From Ashinkailepas kermadecensis (Eukaryota; Arthropoda; Thecostraca; Neolepadidae): 64,000 nucleotides of DNA. The notes beneath the pieces are model-generated. The model was not told the DNA's origin. It saw only the letters and a list, made by a program, of their open reading frames with translations, and ran no database searches. The DNA is taken from assembly GCA_034440615.1 (NCBI GenBank), contig JAOTOM010004834.1, positions 268,501 through 332,500 of the forward strand, in the 5' to 3' direction. Positions 1 through 53,730 of the stretch are shown here, piece by piece (within the stretch, counting starts at the first letter, position 1; each line of letters begins with the position of its first letter). Made by a program: the position numbers and the translations under genes.

Positions 1-176
1 AGACGTCCACCCGACAGCTGATGCGCCAGGTGGAGCAGCTGGAGACCAAGGTGTCCGACCAGGTGGCCGAGCTGCGCCGCGACCTGGCGCGACTCGACAT
101 CGGCAGTGACCAGCTGACGGGCACCGTCAGCCAGCTCAAAGACGAGCAGAGGCAGCTGCCCGCCCTCAGGAAAAAG
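1..176 (+). CDS. Internal exon of an unidentified coiled-coil protein (gene cut by left edge)
   Basis: Reading frame 3 is open from the window edge to a GT donor after position 176 (codons AAA AAG then GTAC). The peptide is almost all heptad-like, rich in Q, E, L, R and D (for example MRQVEQLETKVSDQVAELRR), and so predicts an alpha-helical coiled coil. There is no signal peptide or catalytic motif in the visible part. It ends in phase 0 and joins in frame to an acceptor at 721, where the coiled coil continues. I do not recognise the family; many cytoskeletal, trafficking and secreted trimeric proteins have such segments. The gene is on the plus strand and converges on Cip4. The protein continues to the left of the window. 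Confidence 0.55.
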
Positions 177-720
177 GTACTGCCCTCAAGACAAAGGCAC
201 CGCCCGGCTGACTGCGTACGGCAGTGCTGCACACGAGTGTATGCGCGCCTGTCTGGCTTTGTGTTTAGATCGGACTCTCCGGCCAGCACTGGCCATTTCG
301 GGGCTACGATATGAAGGGTGTTGTGGTGTTGAGAGAACGCTAATCAGAATGTGGTGAGGGCTGGGGCGGGGCGAATGGACGTGGTTCCGAACGTACCGGC
401 ATGTCGACACGTGTTGTTGGTTATGAGATACTAAAACTAGCAGCACTGAAAATGATGTTGCCAAGGCACGTAGCCAAACTTGAACCGAAACACGGCCTCC
501 CGTCCATGACATACAGCAAGTGAGCATACCAGGCCATGCAATCACAATTGCTATCACCTACCTCGCTGCCAAAACTCTGGAAAAGCCTATCACAAACGTT
601 TTACCACCAGCCAGTGCACCTGAACCGGCGCTACGCTCGCGTTTCAACAGCGGCGATTGGTGCGAACAACGATCTTGGCAGCTGGTGGAAATGCTGACCA
701 CTCACTGCTCCGGTTGGCAG
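177..720 (+). other. Intron between the two left-edge coiled-coil exons
   Basis: A 544-bp interval from GT at 177 to AG at 720. No repeat or additional reading frame of interest was seen. Confidence 0.4.
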
Positions 721-828
721 GTTAAGCAAGAGATGGCAGCACTGTCGGAGCGTCAGGACGTCGACCGCGCCAGTCTGCTGACACTGCAGGCGGACTTGCT
801 CAGCTTCGCGCTGGACTGCGGCAAGCGG
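721..828 (+). CDS. Second exon of the left-edge coiled-coil protein; 3' end uncertain
   Basis: A CAG acceptor ends at 720 and the frame continues in phase 0 from the exon ending at 176, giving VKQEMAALSERQDVDRASLL and a further hydrophobic heptad stretch (LQADLLSFALDCGKR). Two donors are possible. GTCTCA after 828 is in phase 0 but weak. GTGAGC after 872 matches consensus better but adds a low-complexity tail. If neither is used, the frame stops at 874-876, giving a terminal exon. No later exon of this gene could be recognised before Cip4 ends at 4311, so the 3' structure is unresolved. Confidence 0.45.
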
Positions 829-1599
829 GTCTCACCGGGCAAAACCGACAACACAATACCGAATGGCGGTTCGTGAGCTCTCGCGGCGCCTGGCGACTTC
901 TCGCGACATCTCGCGACTTCTCGTGCCAACGGTGGAGTCCAGGGCAAACTCTGCTAGTCATTACACTGTTAATTCATGTGCGATCCGCTGTACATATGCG
1001 TTCATTATCACGTGTGGATCGAGACCAATCAAAATGGTACTGTGGTGGTGTGTAGCGGCGAGACGCGAGTGGCCGCAGCACGTACGAGGTGCAGTTTTAC
1101 ATGCTGCAACACCAGGCGGTAGCTGTCCGGTGAAATTATCCAAGATCCATTCATTGTGATGTAATCGAGATAATTGCGTGTGGAGTGGACGTATGAGACA
1201 CCCATCGTGTGGTTTGAATGCGCTAGTATTGATGGCATGGAGCGTGCGATACAAGTGCGTGTGTGAACCGTGGGTTGTGTTTTACTCTAGTGTTGTACAA
1301 TGCAGGATATGGCGGGCGGAGTTTATACGGCGCGCGGCCGCCGTCCGCGGGGTAGCCGTGGTCAGACTTCCCGACGAGTTGTGTACAGATGATCTCCAAA
1401 ACCGTAGATGGATGCCATATCGAAGCCGATTTCACGGGGACGCGTCGGCTTGCGTGGCGGACAGACCAATACATGTGTGCATTAGCGACGATCATTGTAA
1501 CGGTGTATGGCGACGGCGGCCAGCGCAATGAAACACGCAGCGGGTCCAGCTGGGCTGCTGCCACACCAGCCCGGACGACCAGGATCGGCTCAGTGTCAG

Positions 1600-2865
1600 T
1601 CACGTGACACAGCCACACTCGTCTCCATCTGACGCAGCGCCAGACTGTCGCCATGGCGACCAGGATCGGTTCAGTGTCGGTCACGTGACACAGCCACACT
1701 CGTCTCCATCTGACGCAGCGCCAGACTGTCGCCATGGCGACCAGGATCTGCTCAGTGTCAGTCACGTGACACAGCCACACTCGTCTCCATCTGACGCAGC
1801 GCCAGACTGTCGCCATGGCGACCAGGATCGGCTCAGTGTCAGTCACGTGACACAGCCACACTCGTCTCCATCTGACGCAGCGCCAGACTGTCGCCATGGC
1901 GACCAGGATCGGCTCAGTGTCAGTCACGTGACACAGCCACACTCGTCTCCATCTGACGCAGCGCCAGACTGTCGCCATGGCGACCAGGATCGGCTCAGTG
2001 TCAGTCACGTGACACAGCCACACTCGTCTCCATCTGACGCAGCGCCAGACTGTCGCCATGGCGACCAGGATCTGCTCAGTGTCAGTCACGTGACACAGCC
2101 ACACTCGTCTCCATCTGACGCAGCGCCAGACTGTCGCCATGGCGACCAGGACCGGCTCAGTGTCGGTCACGTGACACAGCCACACTCGTCTCCATCTGAC
2201 GCAGCGCCAGACTGTCGCCATGGCGACCAGGATCTGCTCAGTGTCAGTCACGTGACACAGCCACACTCGTCTCCATCTGACGCAGCGCCAGACTGTCACC
2301 ATGACGACCAAGATCGGCTCAGTGTCGGTCACGTGACACAGCCACACTCGTCTCCATCTGACGCAGCGCCAGACTGTCGCCATGGCGACCAGGATCGGCT
2401 CAGTGTCAGTCACGTGACACAGCCACACTCGTCTCCATCTGACGCAGCGCCAGACTGTCGCCATGGCGACCAGGACCGGCTCAGTGTCGGTCACGTGACA
2501 CAGCCACACTCGTCTCCATCTGACGCAGCGCCAGACTGTCGCCATGGCGACCAGGATCGGCTCAGTGTCAGTCACGTGACACAGCCACACTCGTCTCCAT
2601 CTGACGCAGCGCCAGACTGTCGCCATGGCGACCAGGACCGGCTCAGTGTCAGTCACGTGACACAGCCACACTCGTCTCCATCTGACGCAGCGCCAGACTG
2701 TCGCCATGGCGACCAGGATCGGCTCAGTGTCAGTCACGTGACACAGCCACACTCGTCTCCATCTGACGCAGCGCCAGACTGTCGCCATGGCGACCAGGAC
2801 CGGCTCAGTGTCGGTCACGTGACACAGCCACACTCGTCTCCATCTGACGCAGCGCCAGACTGCCG
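1600..2865. repeat. 81-bp minisatellite, about 16 copies, each with a GTCACGTGAC palindrome
   Basis: Near-identical 81-bp units run head to tail. Each contains the palindrome GTCACGTGAC (an E-box), CCATGGCGACCAGGAT and a TCTCCATCTGACGCAGCG block. Variation is limited to single bases (GATCGG/GATCTG/GACCGG, CAGTCAC/CGGTCAC). One unit near 2295 has several changes. Because 81 is a multiple of three and the unit lacks stops in some frames, long open frames appear on both strands (a 27-residue period). They are artefacts of the repeat. The array lies between the left-edge gene and the 3' end of Cip4. High unit identity implies recent homogenisation. Confidence 0.95.
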
Positions 2866-2879
2866 CCGATACAGTAGTA

Positions 2880-4310
2880 CTCTGTATTGAGTGATGGTAA
2901 ATGCGATCCAGTGATAAATATGCTAGTTACGACGTTTGACCACGGACGGGCACGCACATTCACCAACACGCTGCACATAGGAAGCGGACGACAGCGTCAC
3001 GGGTCTCCGGCTGCGGCCGCCCGGCGGGATGAGCTCGGGGCATCGCCGCGACAGCCGACACTGGGTCGACGTGGCACACAACAGTCGGACAGGGCTTGCG
3101 CACGGAATGATGAGCAGAGAGCCGCGGCAGGCAGGGGCCGCACCAGGTCAGGCCGGCGCGCACGACACAGGACAGGATGGCCACCGTGTCCGCTCACAAA
3201 TGGTAAAGGTGGGAGCGACACTGCACGGCTCAACAAACCTCGCGCAGCGCTCCTCTGTGCTGCAGACCGCACTCAGAGTGCATGCCGTAAACACACGCAA
3301 GCTCACCGCCTGACCATAGCGCGGGCTCAACCGACTGCATGTTCGCGGTGTAACCGCTGGCACACATCCAACGCACAGAAAATTGCTGAGATTTGCTTGG
3401 CCTAGCGCCGTAGACCGCAGGAAACCACTAGCACAACTCATCCCAGATCTCATTGTCTTTGCCTCAACCGTGCGCGCGCAGTTCTCAAATAAAGTTTGGC
3501 AATACTTGGTTTGCACTTAAAATCTACACCTACAGCGAGGTCCAGCCTTTGAACATGGTCGGCCCGACGACCTCGCGCTGCGACGAGCGCGCCGGACCGG
3601 GTGACTGGGCGGGACCGCACGGCCGGCCAACACATAAGGCTTGTCGGGGTAACGTGAGCTCCAATTGGCGGGCGCACACTCGGCAGAGCTGACGGCCGAC
3701 CTCCGCCGGAGCTAGTCGGCCAGCTCCTCCCATCACACGCGCCCTCGCCGGCCCGACGCCAGCCGCACGGGCGTCAGCGGCTACAGCCGCTCCGGCACCC
3801 GGTCTGCAGTACCACCGGCCGCCGCCACACGCTCTCCATCACAGGCTCGGCTTGTGGTCACAAGTTCAAAAATCACACACCTCCTGGGACAACGTAAATA
3901 TACGCGCGCGGCGTCCTCCATCGGAGGCCACAGTGCAGCCGACCGGCCGACTAAGCACAGGAGTAAAATTAAGTCACTGTCAAATAACTAAACCAGCCAG
4001 AACGGGGCGCGGCCACACAGCTGGACTCCGCCCCTCAGTGGCGCGGGGCCGGTCGGCGGCGCGCGTCACCGACGACAACCGTCACGCTCGCTCACGAGGC
4101 CGACTAAATGAAAGATTGCTGTGCACTGCGGCCGCTGCCGGCCACCGTCCGGCCCTCTGGCGTGTGGCGGCGCGGCCGCCCGTCGACCGCCAGCCGCCGC
4201 GCAGCAGCGCAAGCGCATGCCGTCCGGCCGGGCAAAAATAGACGCTCCTCTGGCGGCGGCCGCGGCCGACCTCGGCGCCGAGCGATCATCTCGCCGCGGT
4301 CGGCCGCCGC
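2880..4310. other. Intergenic or 3'-flanking sequence between the convergent genes
   Basis: GC-rich sequence with no convincing coding exon. An AATAAA occurs on the plus strand at 3488-3493 and could serve the left gene. No canonical AATAAA was found on the minus strand in this interval, so the Cip4 polyadenylation site is not identified. Confidence 0.4.
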
Positions 4311-47400
<43,090 letters not shown>

Positions 47401-48850
47401 GTCAGTCCGAGAACGGTTATTTTTCAGGTGTGGCACCTCGCTCTTGTCACAGCAAATAAATCAAATCACCACATGGCGAAGGAAGAGATCACATCCTGTG
47501 TGATACGCACTTATCCTCCGTGGTCGCTCACAGTTGTTCCTATGTACTGCTCACTGCTAAACACAGATTGCGGAATGACAACCCGACCAAAACCTCCACA
47601 TCTCTCAGATAGGTAGCGCCACAGAACTTTTTGTTCAAGATTTACGCCTTAACATACAACCGACGTTACGCACTCCTCTCATATCAGCATTTGATATCCT
47701 TCATGTTTTTCCTTAAATGAAACCGAGAGAAAACGATCCCTGGAAACGTCATAATTGTCTCATAAAGTAGTAAAGTCTGTAGTAAACTGTTCAACAGGAA
47801 TGTTTCGACAGTATTTGACGTCATAATTGTCTATTCTGGGTGGGGTCCGTGTTGAGTTTAATTTAATGAAATTTTGGATGAACACCGCCAGGTTCAGAAC
47901 AAATATTACATGCAATTAGGGAATATTTACAATTCACTCTACTAGGATGATCGATAATAAGTTACTATTTTATTTGTAAACCAGTAGTTTAATTGAAAAA
48001 CTGAATCGGCAACAAATAAAGTGTATGAAATGTGACCTTGATGAGACAGACACGGCGCAAATTTTTGTATCGTGTACACAACTGTGACGCGGCGCGGGCT
48101 CCTGTCTTCATTGTCGCGCGTGTTGTTTTGATATTAATTGAGAAGTTAATTTAGGGAGATATGATCGAGTTGTGAACTTTGTCGTAACGTGTGCGACCAC
48201 CGGGTTTGGTAAGGAGTACTTGATAATCCTTTGCATCTCGTTTCCGCTCAATATTCATTAAATCAGAAATGTGTGTTCAATGTCCTGTTATGTCTGCCAC
48301 CTCCTATGTCGACGTTTATGTCAATAGGAGGGTTTACAGCGGCAATTTGCTCTCTGGTCGAGGCGCCCTGAATCCCAAATAACTAGCTAATTAATTGCTC
48401 CCGATCGAGTTGCTTTAATTTATTGCTGGCAACTACATAGCCCATGAATCTAATGTGCCTTAAGGTGAAGTCCTGATAACTAACTTTAAACCATTGCTAG
48501 CATTATTGGCTTGAACTAAGACATTCTAGATGTGAAGTAAAAGTGATAAAATCGCACTTTAACATAATTTTTGAATTCTTGTGGTGAATTTGTGCTTTGA
48601 AATATTTTTTTTGCACTCTTGGTGAATTTGTGCTTTAATATAATTGTTAAATTCTTGTAATTTATTTTTACTATGGAAAAATGGTTTAAGGTAATTTTGG
48701 TAAATTTGTGCTTTGAGGTGTTCTATGAATTCTTGGAATTTGTCTTTTCAATGCCTTGGGTCTCTTCCTGTGGCTCCACCAGAAGGAACTCAGTGGAGGT
48801 TAGTTAAGGCTAGTTGAGACTTGCCCATGGGAACAACTGGTGGAGCTTGG
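47401..48850. other. Putative Cip4 5' UTR and upstream region
   Basis: Unannotated sequence upstream of the Cip4 start on the minus strand. No promoter motif could be placed with confidence. The moderately GC-rich part near 48050-48120 is a candidate promoter area only by position. Confidence 0.3.
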
Positions 48851-48854
48851 TGGA

Positions 48855-51320
48855 TAAGACATAAGACATAAAAGATCAGTGCAACTATGAGCCACAAGGG
48901 CCCTTCTTGGTTGCACTTTGTACACTGAACCAGTTGCCCACCAAATCTGTCAATCAACCCTCCCTGGAATACAGAAAAACAAGCCCCCCTATTCTTATAA
49001 TGATTGTCTATGCCGTTTTTAAAGATGTTCAGTGTGTTGCTACTGACAATTGTTCCTGGCAGCTGGTTCCAGTGTTCTACTACCCTGTTGGTGAAGAAAG
49101 ACTGTCTTAACCTTGTCCTGCTGTGATTAACTTTAATTTTGAATTGATGACCTCTAATTGCATCATTTCTGTTAAATTCAAACATTTCCCTGAGATATCC
49201 CTGTTCCTGACTATGAACAAATTTAAAAACCTCGATGAGATCTCCTCTCAGCCTTCTATATCTAAGTGAAAACATATTCAATTTCTTCAATCTTTTCTCA
49301 TATGCCAGGTTGCCTATACCATTAACCATTTTTGTTGCCCTCTTTTGTACTCTCTCTCATAACTAGGGGACCAAGCTTGGACACAGTATTCCAAATGTGG
49401 CCTGACATATTCACAGTAAAGCTTCCTGATGACCTCCTCACTTTTGTATGACACATTCCTCTGTATCACCCCAAGCATTCTTAGTGCCTTCTTCCTGGCT
49501 TCTTTGGTCTGTTCTGATGCCCCCAATTTTGTGTTCAAAATAACACCTAAGTCCTTCTCCTGCTGAGTCACAGATAGTACTTGGCCATCCATCAAGTATG
49601 GCACCTTCATATGCTGCCTACCTACATGCATGACTGCATTTATCAAAATTAAACTTCATTTGCCATTTTTCGGACCACTTCACAAGCTCGTCTAAGTCGT
49701 TCTGCAGCAAAATCTGCTCATTGTGCCCTGTTATTGCCCTAAAGATCTTCAAATCATCCGCAAATTTCAAAACCTTACTGCTTAGGCCACATTCAATGCT
49801 ATTCACAAATATAATGAACAACAGTGGCCCCAGTACGGACCCCTGAGGGACTCCACTAAGAACATTTTGCCATGATGACTTTGTACCATTAAGCATCACT
49901 CTCTGCTGTCTATCTGAAAGCCACAACTCAATCCATTTTAGGATGCTACCTGCAATGCCATGGACTTGAAGCTGCATCATTAACCGTTCATGGGGTACCT
50001 TGTCAAAGGCCTTACTAAAGTCAAGATATGCTACATCAACCTGATTTCCCTGATCAAATTGTTCTGTAGCAAAATTTAAAAGTCCAAGAGATTTGTGAGA
50101 CATGATCTCCCTTTTCTAAACCCATGTTGAGTATTTTGAATCAATCTGTTTCCTGCCAGAAAACTAACTATTCTATCTTTGATAATTGATTCGAGTACCT
50201 TGCAGACTAGGGATGTGAGGCTTGCTGGCCTATAATTTTCAACTTTCCCTCTTTCTCCTTTCTTGAAAATAGGAACTACATTTGCCCTTTTCCAATCTGT
50301 TGGAATTTCATTTTGTGAAACTGATCTACAAAATATTATACTAAGTGGACTTGCCAGTTCCTTTTCAGCTTCCCGCAATACCCTAGCATAAATTCCATCA
50401 GGTCCTGCTGCCTTGTTTGGCTTTATTTTTCTGATATAATTGAAAACAACATCACTATCAATGAAATCAACATTGTGTATCTGATCACCTGTCACTGAAC
50501 TGCGGTTCATGGTTGGCAAATTTGTCACATCCTCCACTGTAAACACTGATTTAAACTGCTTGCTCAGCTCCTCAACCATCTCACCATCCTCACTCAATAT
50601 AGTCCCATTTACTTCCAGTGGACCAATTGTGCTTGAAACTTTACTTAGCTTGTAGAAACTAAAGAACTTTTTACTGTCCCCATTACAGTTCCTAGCCAAA
50701 TCCAATTATTTTGCCTGCCTTGCTGCTCTGGTTTTCTGCTTCACAGCATCTCTAGCTTTTTGATACGACCTTAGATTTACGATATTTGAAGCTTCCTTAA
50801 ATACTCTAAATGCATCTTTCTTAGCCTTAATTGATCTCCTCAAATCTGGTGTAAGCCATGCTGGCTTTCCTACCCTTCTTTTGCGCCTTTGCTTTTGAGG
50901 GACATGTCTAATCTGAATTTCCCTCAAGTAAGATTTGAACTTTTCCCACATTTCACAGGCATTTAAGTAAAAATTATTCTTCCCATTTTATGGCACTTAA
51001 AGCCTCTCTCATGGAGTCAAAGTCTGCCCTGTTAAAATTTGGAATCTTTGCCAAGTTATCCTTGATTGTCCCTGCTATTTGTACCTTAAATTTCACTATG
51101 TTATGGTCACTTCTTCCCAGAGTTTCTCCTACAGTCAAGTCTTGAACTAAATCACTTAAATCTGAGAAGACAAGGTCCAAGAATGAGCCCTGCCTGTTTG
51201 GTTCCATTACAAACTGGTGTAAGAACAAGTCCTCTTCAAGGCATTTCCTAAATAAATCGGATTTGGATAAATCAGCCGACAGTGGTGCAAATTCCAAGAC
51301 AGAAAGGAAGTGTTTGGTGC
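48855..51320 (-). mobile_element. Decayed CR1/Jockey-type LINE with reverse transcriptase
   Basis: Minus-strand fragments in order: endonuclease C-terminal part (GRSDHNIVKF, 51297-50974), connector with KPAWLTPDLRRSIKAKKDAF (50951-50706), RT fingers with NKAAGPDGIYARVLREAEKE and NYRPASLTSLVCKVLESIIK (50705-50076), RT palm with YLDFSKAFDKVPHERL and FADDLKIF (50103-49618), then the thumb/C-terminal part (49646-48790). One in-frame stop at about 50706 and frameshifts near 50090, 49630 and 49320 break it. The 3' end is GGGCCCTTGTGGCTCATAG followed by a TTATGTC-type microsatellite. The catalytic FADD is intact but the element cannot be functional. 5' truncated. Confidence 0.88.
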
Positions 51321-51979
51321 TGTATCATAAATTGACCAGGTTGCCCTCCAAATGTTTGTCCAGATGATTGTACAATGTACACAGTATGCCTTGTAATGCA
51401 ACATCTCAAATTTGTCTTTATTTCTGACAATGTATGTGTACTCAGAGACTGCAGAGAGCACAGATGTTCTTTTCACCTTTGGGATGAACCAGGCAATCTC
51501 TTCCCTTTTGGTTGAGCACCAGGCATCATCTCCCCTGTTTTGTGGTTGGTTACAGTTACTCCCCTGTCTTGGTGACCTAAACATACAGCATTTAATCTAG
51601 TGTCGGACCAGCTGGGCTCCCTGGGCCCTGAGGCACCTCTACCTGATGCTCACTTTTTGGTAAATTTTTGATAAAAGGTGTTTTGGGATTTTTTGGAATT
51701 GTTTTTCAGAATATGATGTGTATGAATGTGACTAAGAAGATGCAACCACTCATTTTTGGTGCTGATGCTTACTTTTCAATTTGAACGATGACGTCACATC
51801 AGTATGGTGTGATGACGTCATAGGTATGGCACAGGCTTCAACTGGCTAATGCTACAAATGGTTCACACACCTTAATGAGATGGTCAAAGTAGCTTCACTT
51901 AACCTAACCTCATGGTGCATTATATAAACGCTGGCCGTAACGATCGCACGATGGGTCCGTGCTACCGACCGTAACGACA

Positions 51980-52078
51980 GCATGCATCTCTTCGCCCGCG
52001 ACCAATCGGCGTGAGAGATTGGCGACGCTATATGACTCAACGGTCGACGTGTCGTAAAACCAATCACCAACCAACGAC
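51980..52078 (+). mobile_element. SINE body fragment lacking the tRNA head
   Basis: CGCCCGCGACCAATCGGCGT through GACGTGTCGTAAAACCAATC matches the 3' part of the SINE at 36729-36890, here on the plus strand, with a similar CACCAACCAAC end. Confidence 0.75.
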
Positions 52079-52189
52079 AGCATGCATGGTCTGTACCAGC
52101 GTACGTAGCGAGCGTATGTATGAACGGTCTACCTATCGTTCGGCAGTGGAACATGCATACTTCCTGTGTGTATGGGTGGTGCCGGCTGG

Positions 52190-52320
52190 GGTGGAGTGGA
52201 TGCCGATTGTGACCTCATTTGACCCTGAAGACATTGACCTGGGGTCATGAAATGTATACTGCAGCGAGTTCCCTACAGCTGTAATTCCTCCAAATTTTGT
52301 GCTTCTAGTTTCTGATCTTT
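52190..52320 (-). mobile_element. Fragment related to the interior of the 36941-37860 element
   Basis: On the minus strand, a block with GGAGGAATTACAGCTG, then the 31-bp stretch at 52240-52210, aligns with 37045-37128. The 31-bp stretch is 29 of 31 identical and contains three AGGTCA or GGTCA half-sites. Confidence 0.6.
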
Positions 52321-52699
52321 GGTGCCCAAACTTTTTGGTTATGTGTAACAACCAACTCATACTTTGCCAGAGATCAAAGCAATAAAGATCTCTCCAGTTG
52401 GCATGCTCTACATCATGTATTCTACCATACACCATCTGTGCAATCAGCTCAGTTAGTTAAGGCATCCTCTTTCTGTACCGGCAGTGGGGGGGGGGGTGAA
52501 TCCCAGTGTGGCCTTGTGTTTGACCTGATCACACAGTTGTTGATGGTTTATCAAGTTGTTGATGGCTAGAGCTGTTGGTTCATGTTGCACTTTAGATTAC
52601 TTTACACTATCATATAAGTTACCAGATGTATTAAAATTTGTCTATGAAAGTTAGAAGGGGAAATACTCAATTAATGTAATGGCAGATCAATGGCAGATG

Positions 52700-53730
52700 T
52701 CTTTCAACTATGATTTCAACTAAGTGTAAGGTTATGCATCTGGGATCTGGAGATGAGACTTTCAGATATACAATGGGAGGGAGGGAACTGGATGTTATTG
52801 AAGAGGACAGAGACTTAGGTGTGTTGGTTTCAAAAGACCTTTCAAAAGCAGAAAAACAATATATCTCAGCTAGGAACAGGGCACTCAGAATACTGGGACT
52901 CATTAATAGGAGTGTGAGAAATAAGAGCAAGGAAGTCATGAAAAACTGTACTTAGCATATGTGTGACCCCACTTGGAATATTCTGTACAAGCATGGAGCC
53001 CCTACCTAGAAAATGATATAGATATGTTAGAAAGAGTGCAGTGCAAAGCCACTGGACTCATCAGTTAAATAGGTCACTTAGAATGTGGAGAAAGGCATAT
53101 GGCATTAGATATGTACTCACTCAAGTATAGGAGATTAGTGGAACATGATTGAAATGTACAAAATTGTTAAAGGGCTAGAACAGGTCAATTTGAATGATGC
53201 TCTTTGGTTTAGAGTATCACATAGGAGTCATCAATTCAGGTTAGACAAGTTGAGGTGTAGGACAGTTAAGCAACAGCAGGTCTTCAGTCAAAGGGTTGCT
53301 GATCCGTGAAATAGGCTGCCTGCTGATGTTGTGGGGAGTTCCTCATTGAATGTATTTAAAAGTAGGGTGGACAAATTTTTTAGACAGGAAAATCTTGTTT
53401 TTGAGTTCTAGTTAGTGATGGATGGGGTGAGATTTATGCCAAGTAAGTGTGCACAGCATATACCCCTTTAAGCAGGCATGGATGCAGTTTGAAAATTATT
53501 GGTAAGGCATTCAATTCACATGTGTTAAGAGGGATCAAGGGAATAGGGCTGGATAGCTAGGGTAGATAGGCATTGATAGGTGTGTGGGATATTGGTGGAT
53601 GGTTTCTTTAGGATGTGGTAATGGTTAGGGTGTTTTTTTTTACCAGGTTTATGGTATCTTCCACTTACAGAATTAACTGGATGGGCCCTTGTGGCTCTTA
53701 TTAAGTCTAAACACTTTATGACTTTAAAGC
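52700..53730 (+). mobile_element. LINE 3' fragment (RT C-terminal part), related to 48855-51320
   Basis: The plus strand encodes CKVMHLGSGDETFRYTMGGR, DRDLGVLVSKDLSKAEKQYI and RALRILGLINRSVRNKSKEV, the post-palm region of a LINE RT, then frame-broken PTWNILYKHGAP-like and NRLPADVVGSS-like segments. The 3' end has GGGCCCTTGTGGCTCTTATT, homologous to the tail of the other element, but the family differs in detail. Confidence 0.8.

Noticed and set aside
1223..2833. 536-codon minus-strand and 428-codon plus-strand open frames
   Set aside because: Both are produced by the 81-bp repeat, whose length is a multiple of three; opposite strands are equally open and there is no unique flanking protein.
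51207..51584. 125-codon minus-strand frame upstream of the LINE
   Set aside because: Only its last part overlaps the LINE in another frame. The rest has no RT or endonuclease similarity I can see.
51787..51823. Two TGACGTCA motifs 20 bp apart as a cAMP-response promoter
   Set aside because: Present within a dispersed repeat context with no nearby start of a gene; the arms are not a perfect inverted repeat.
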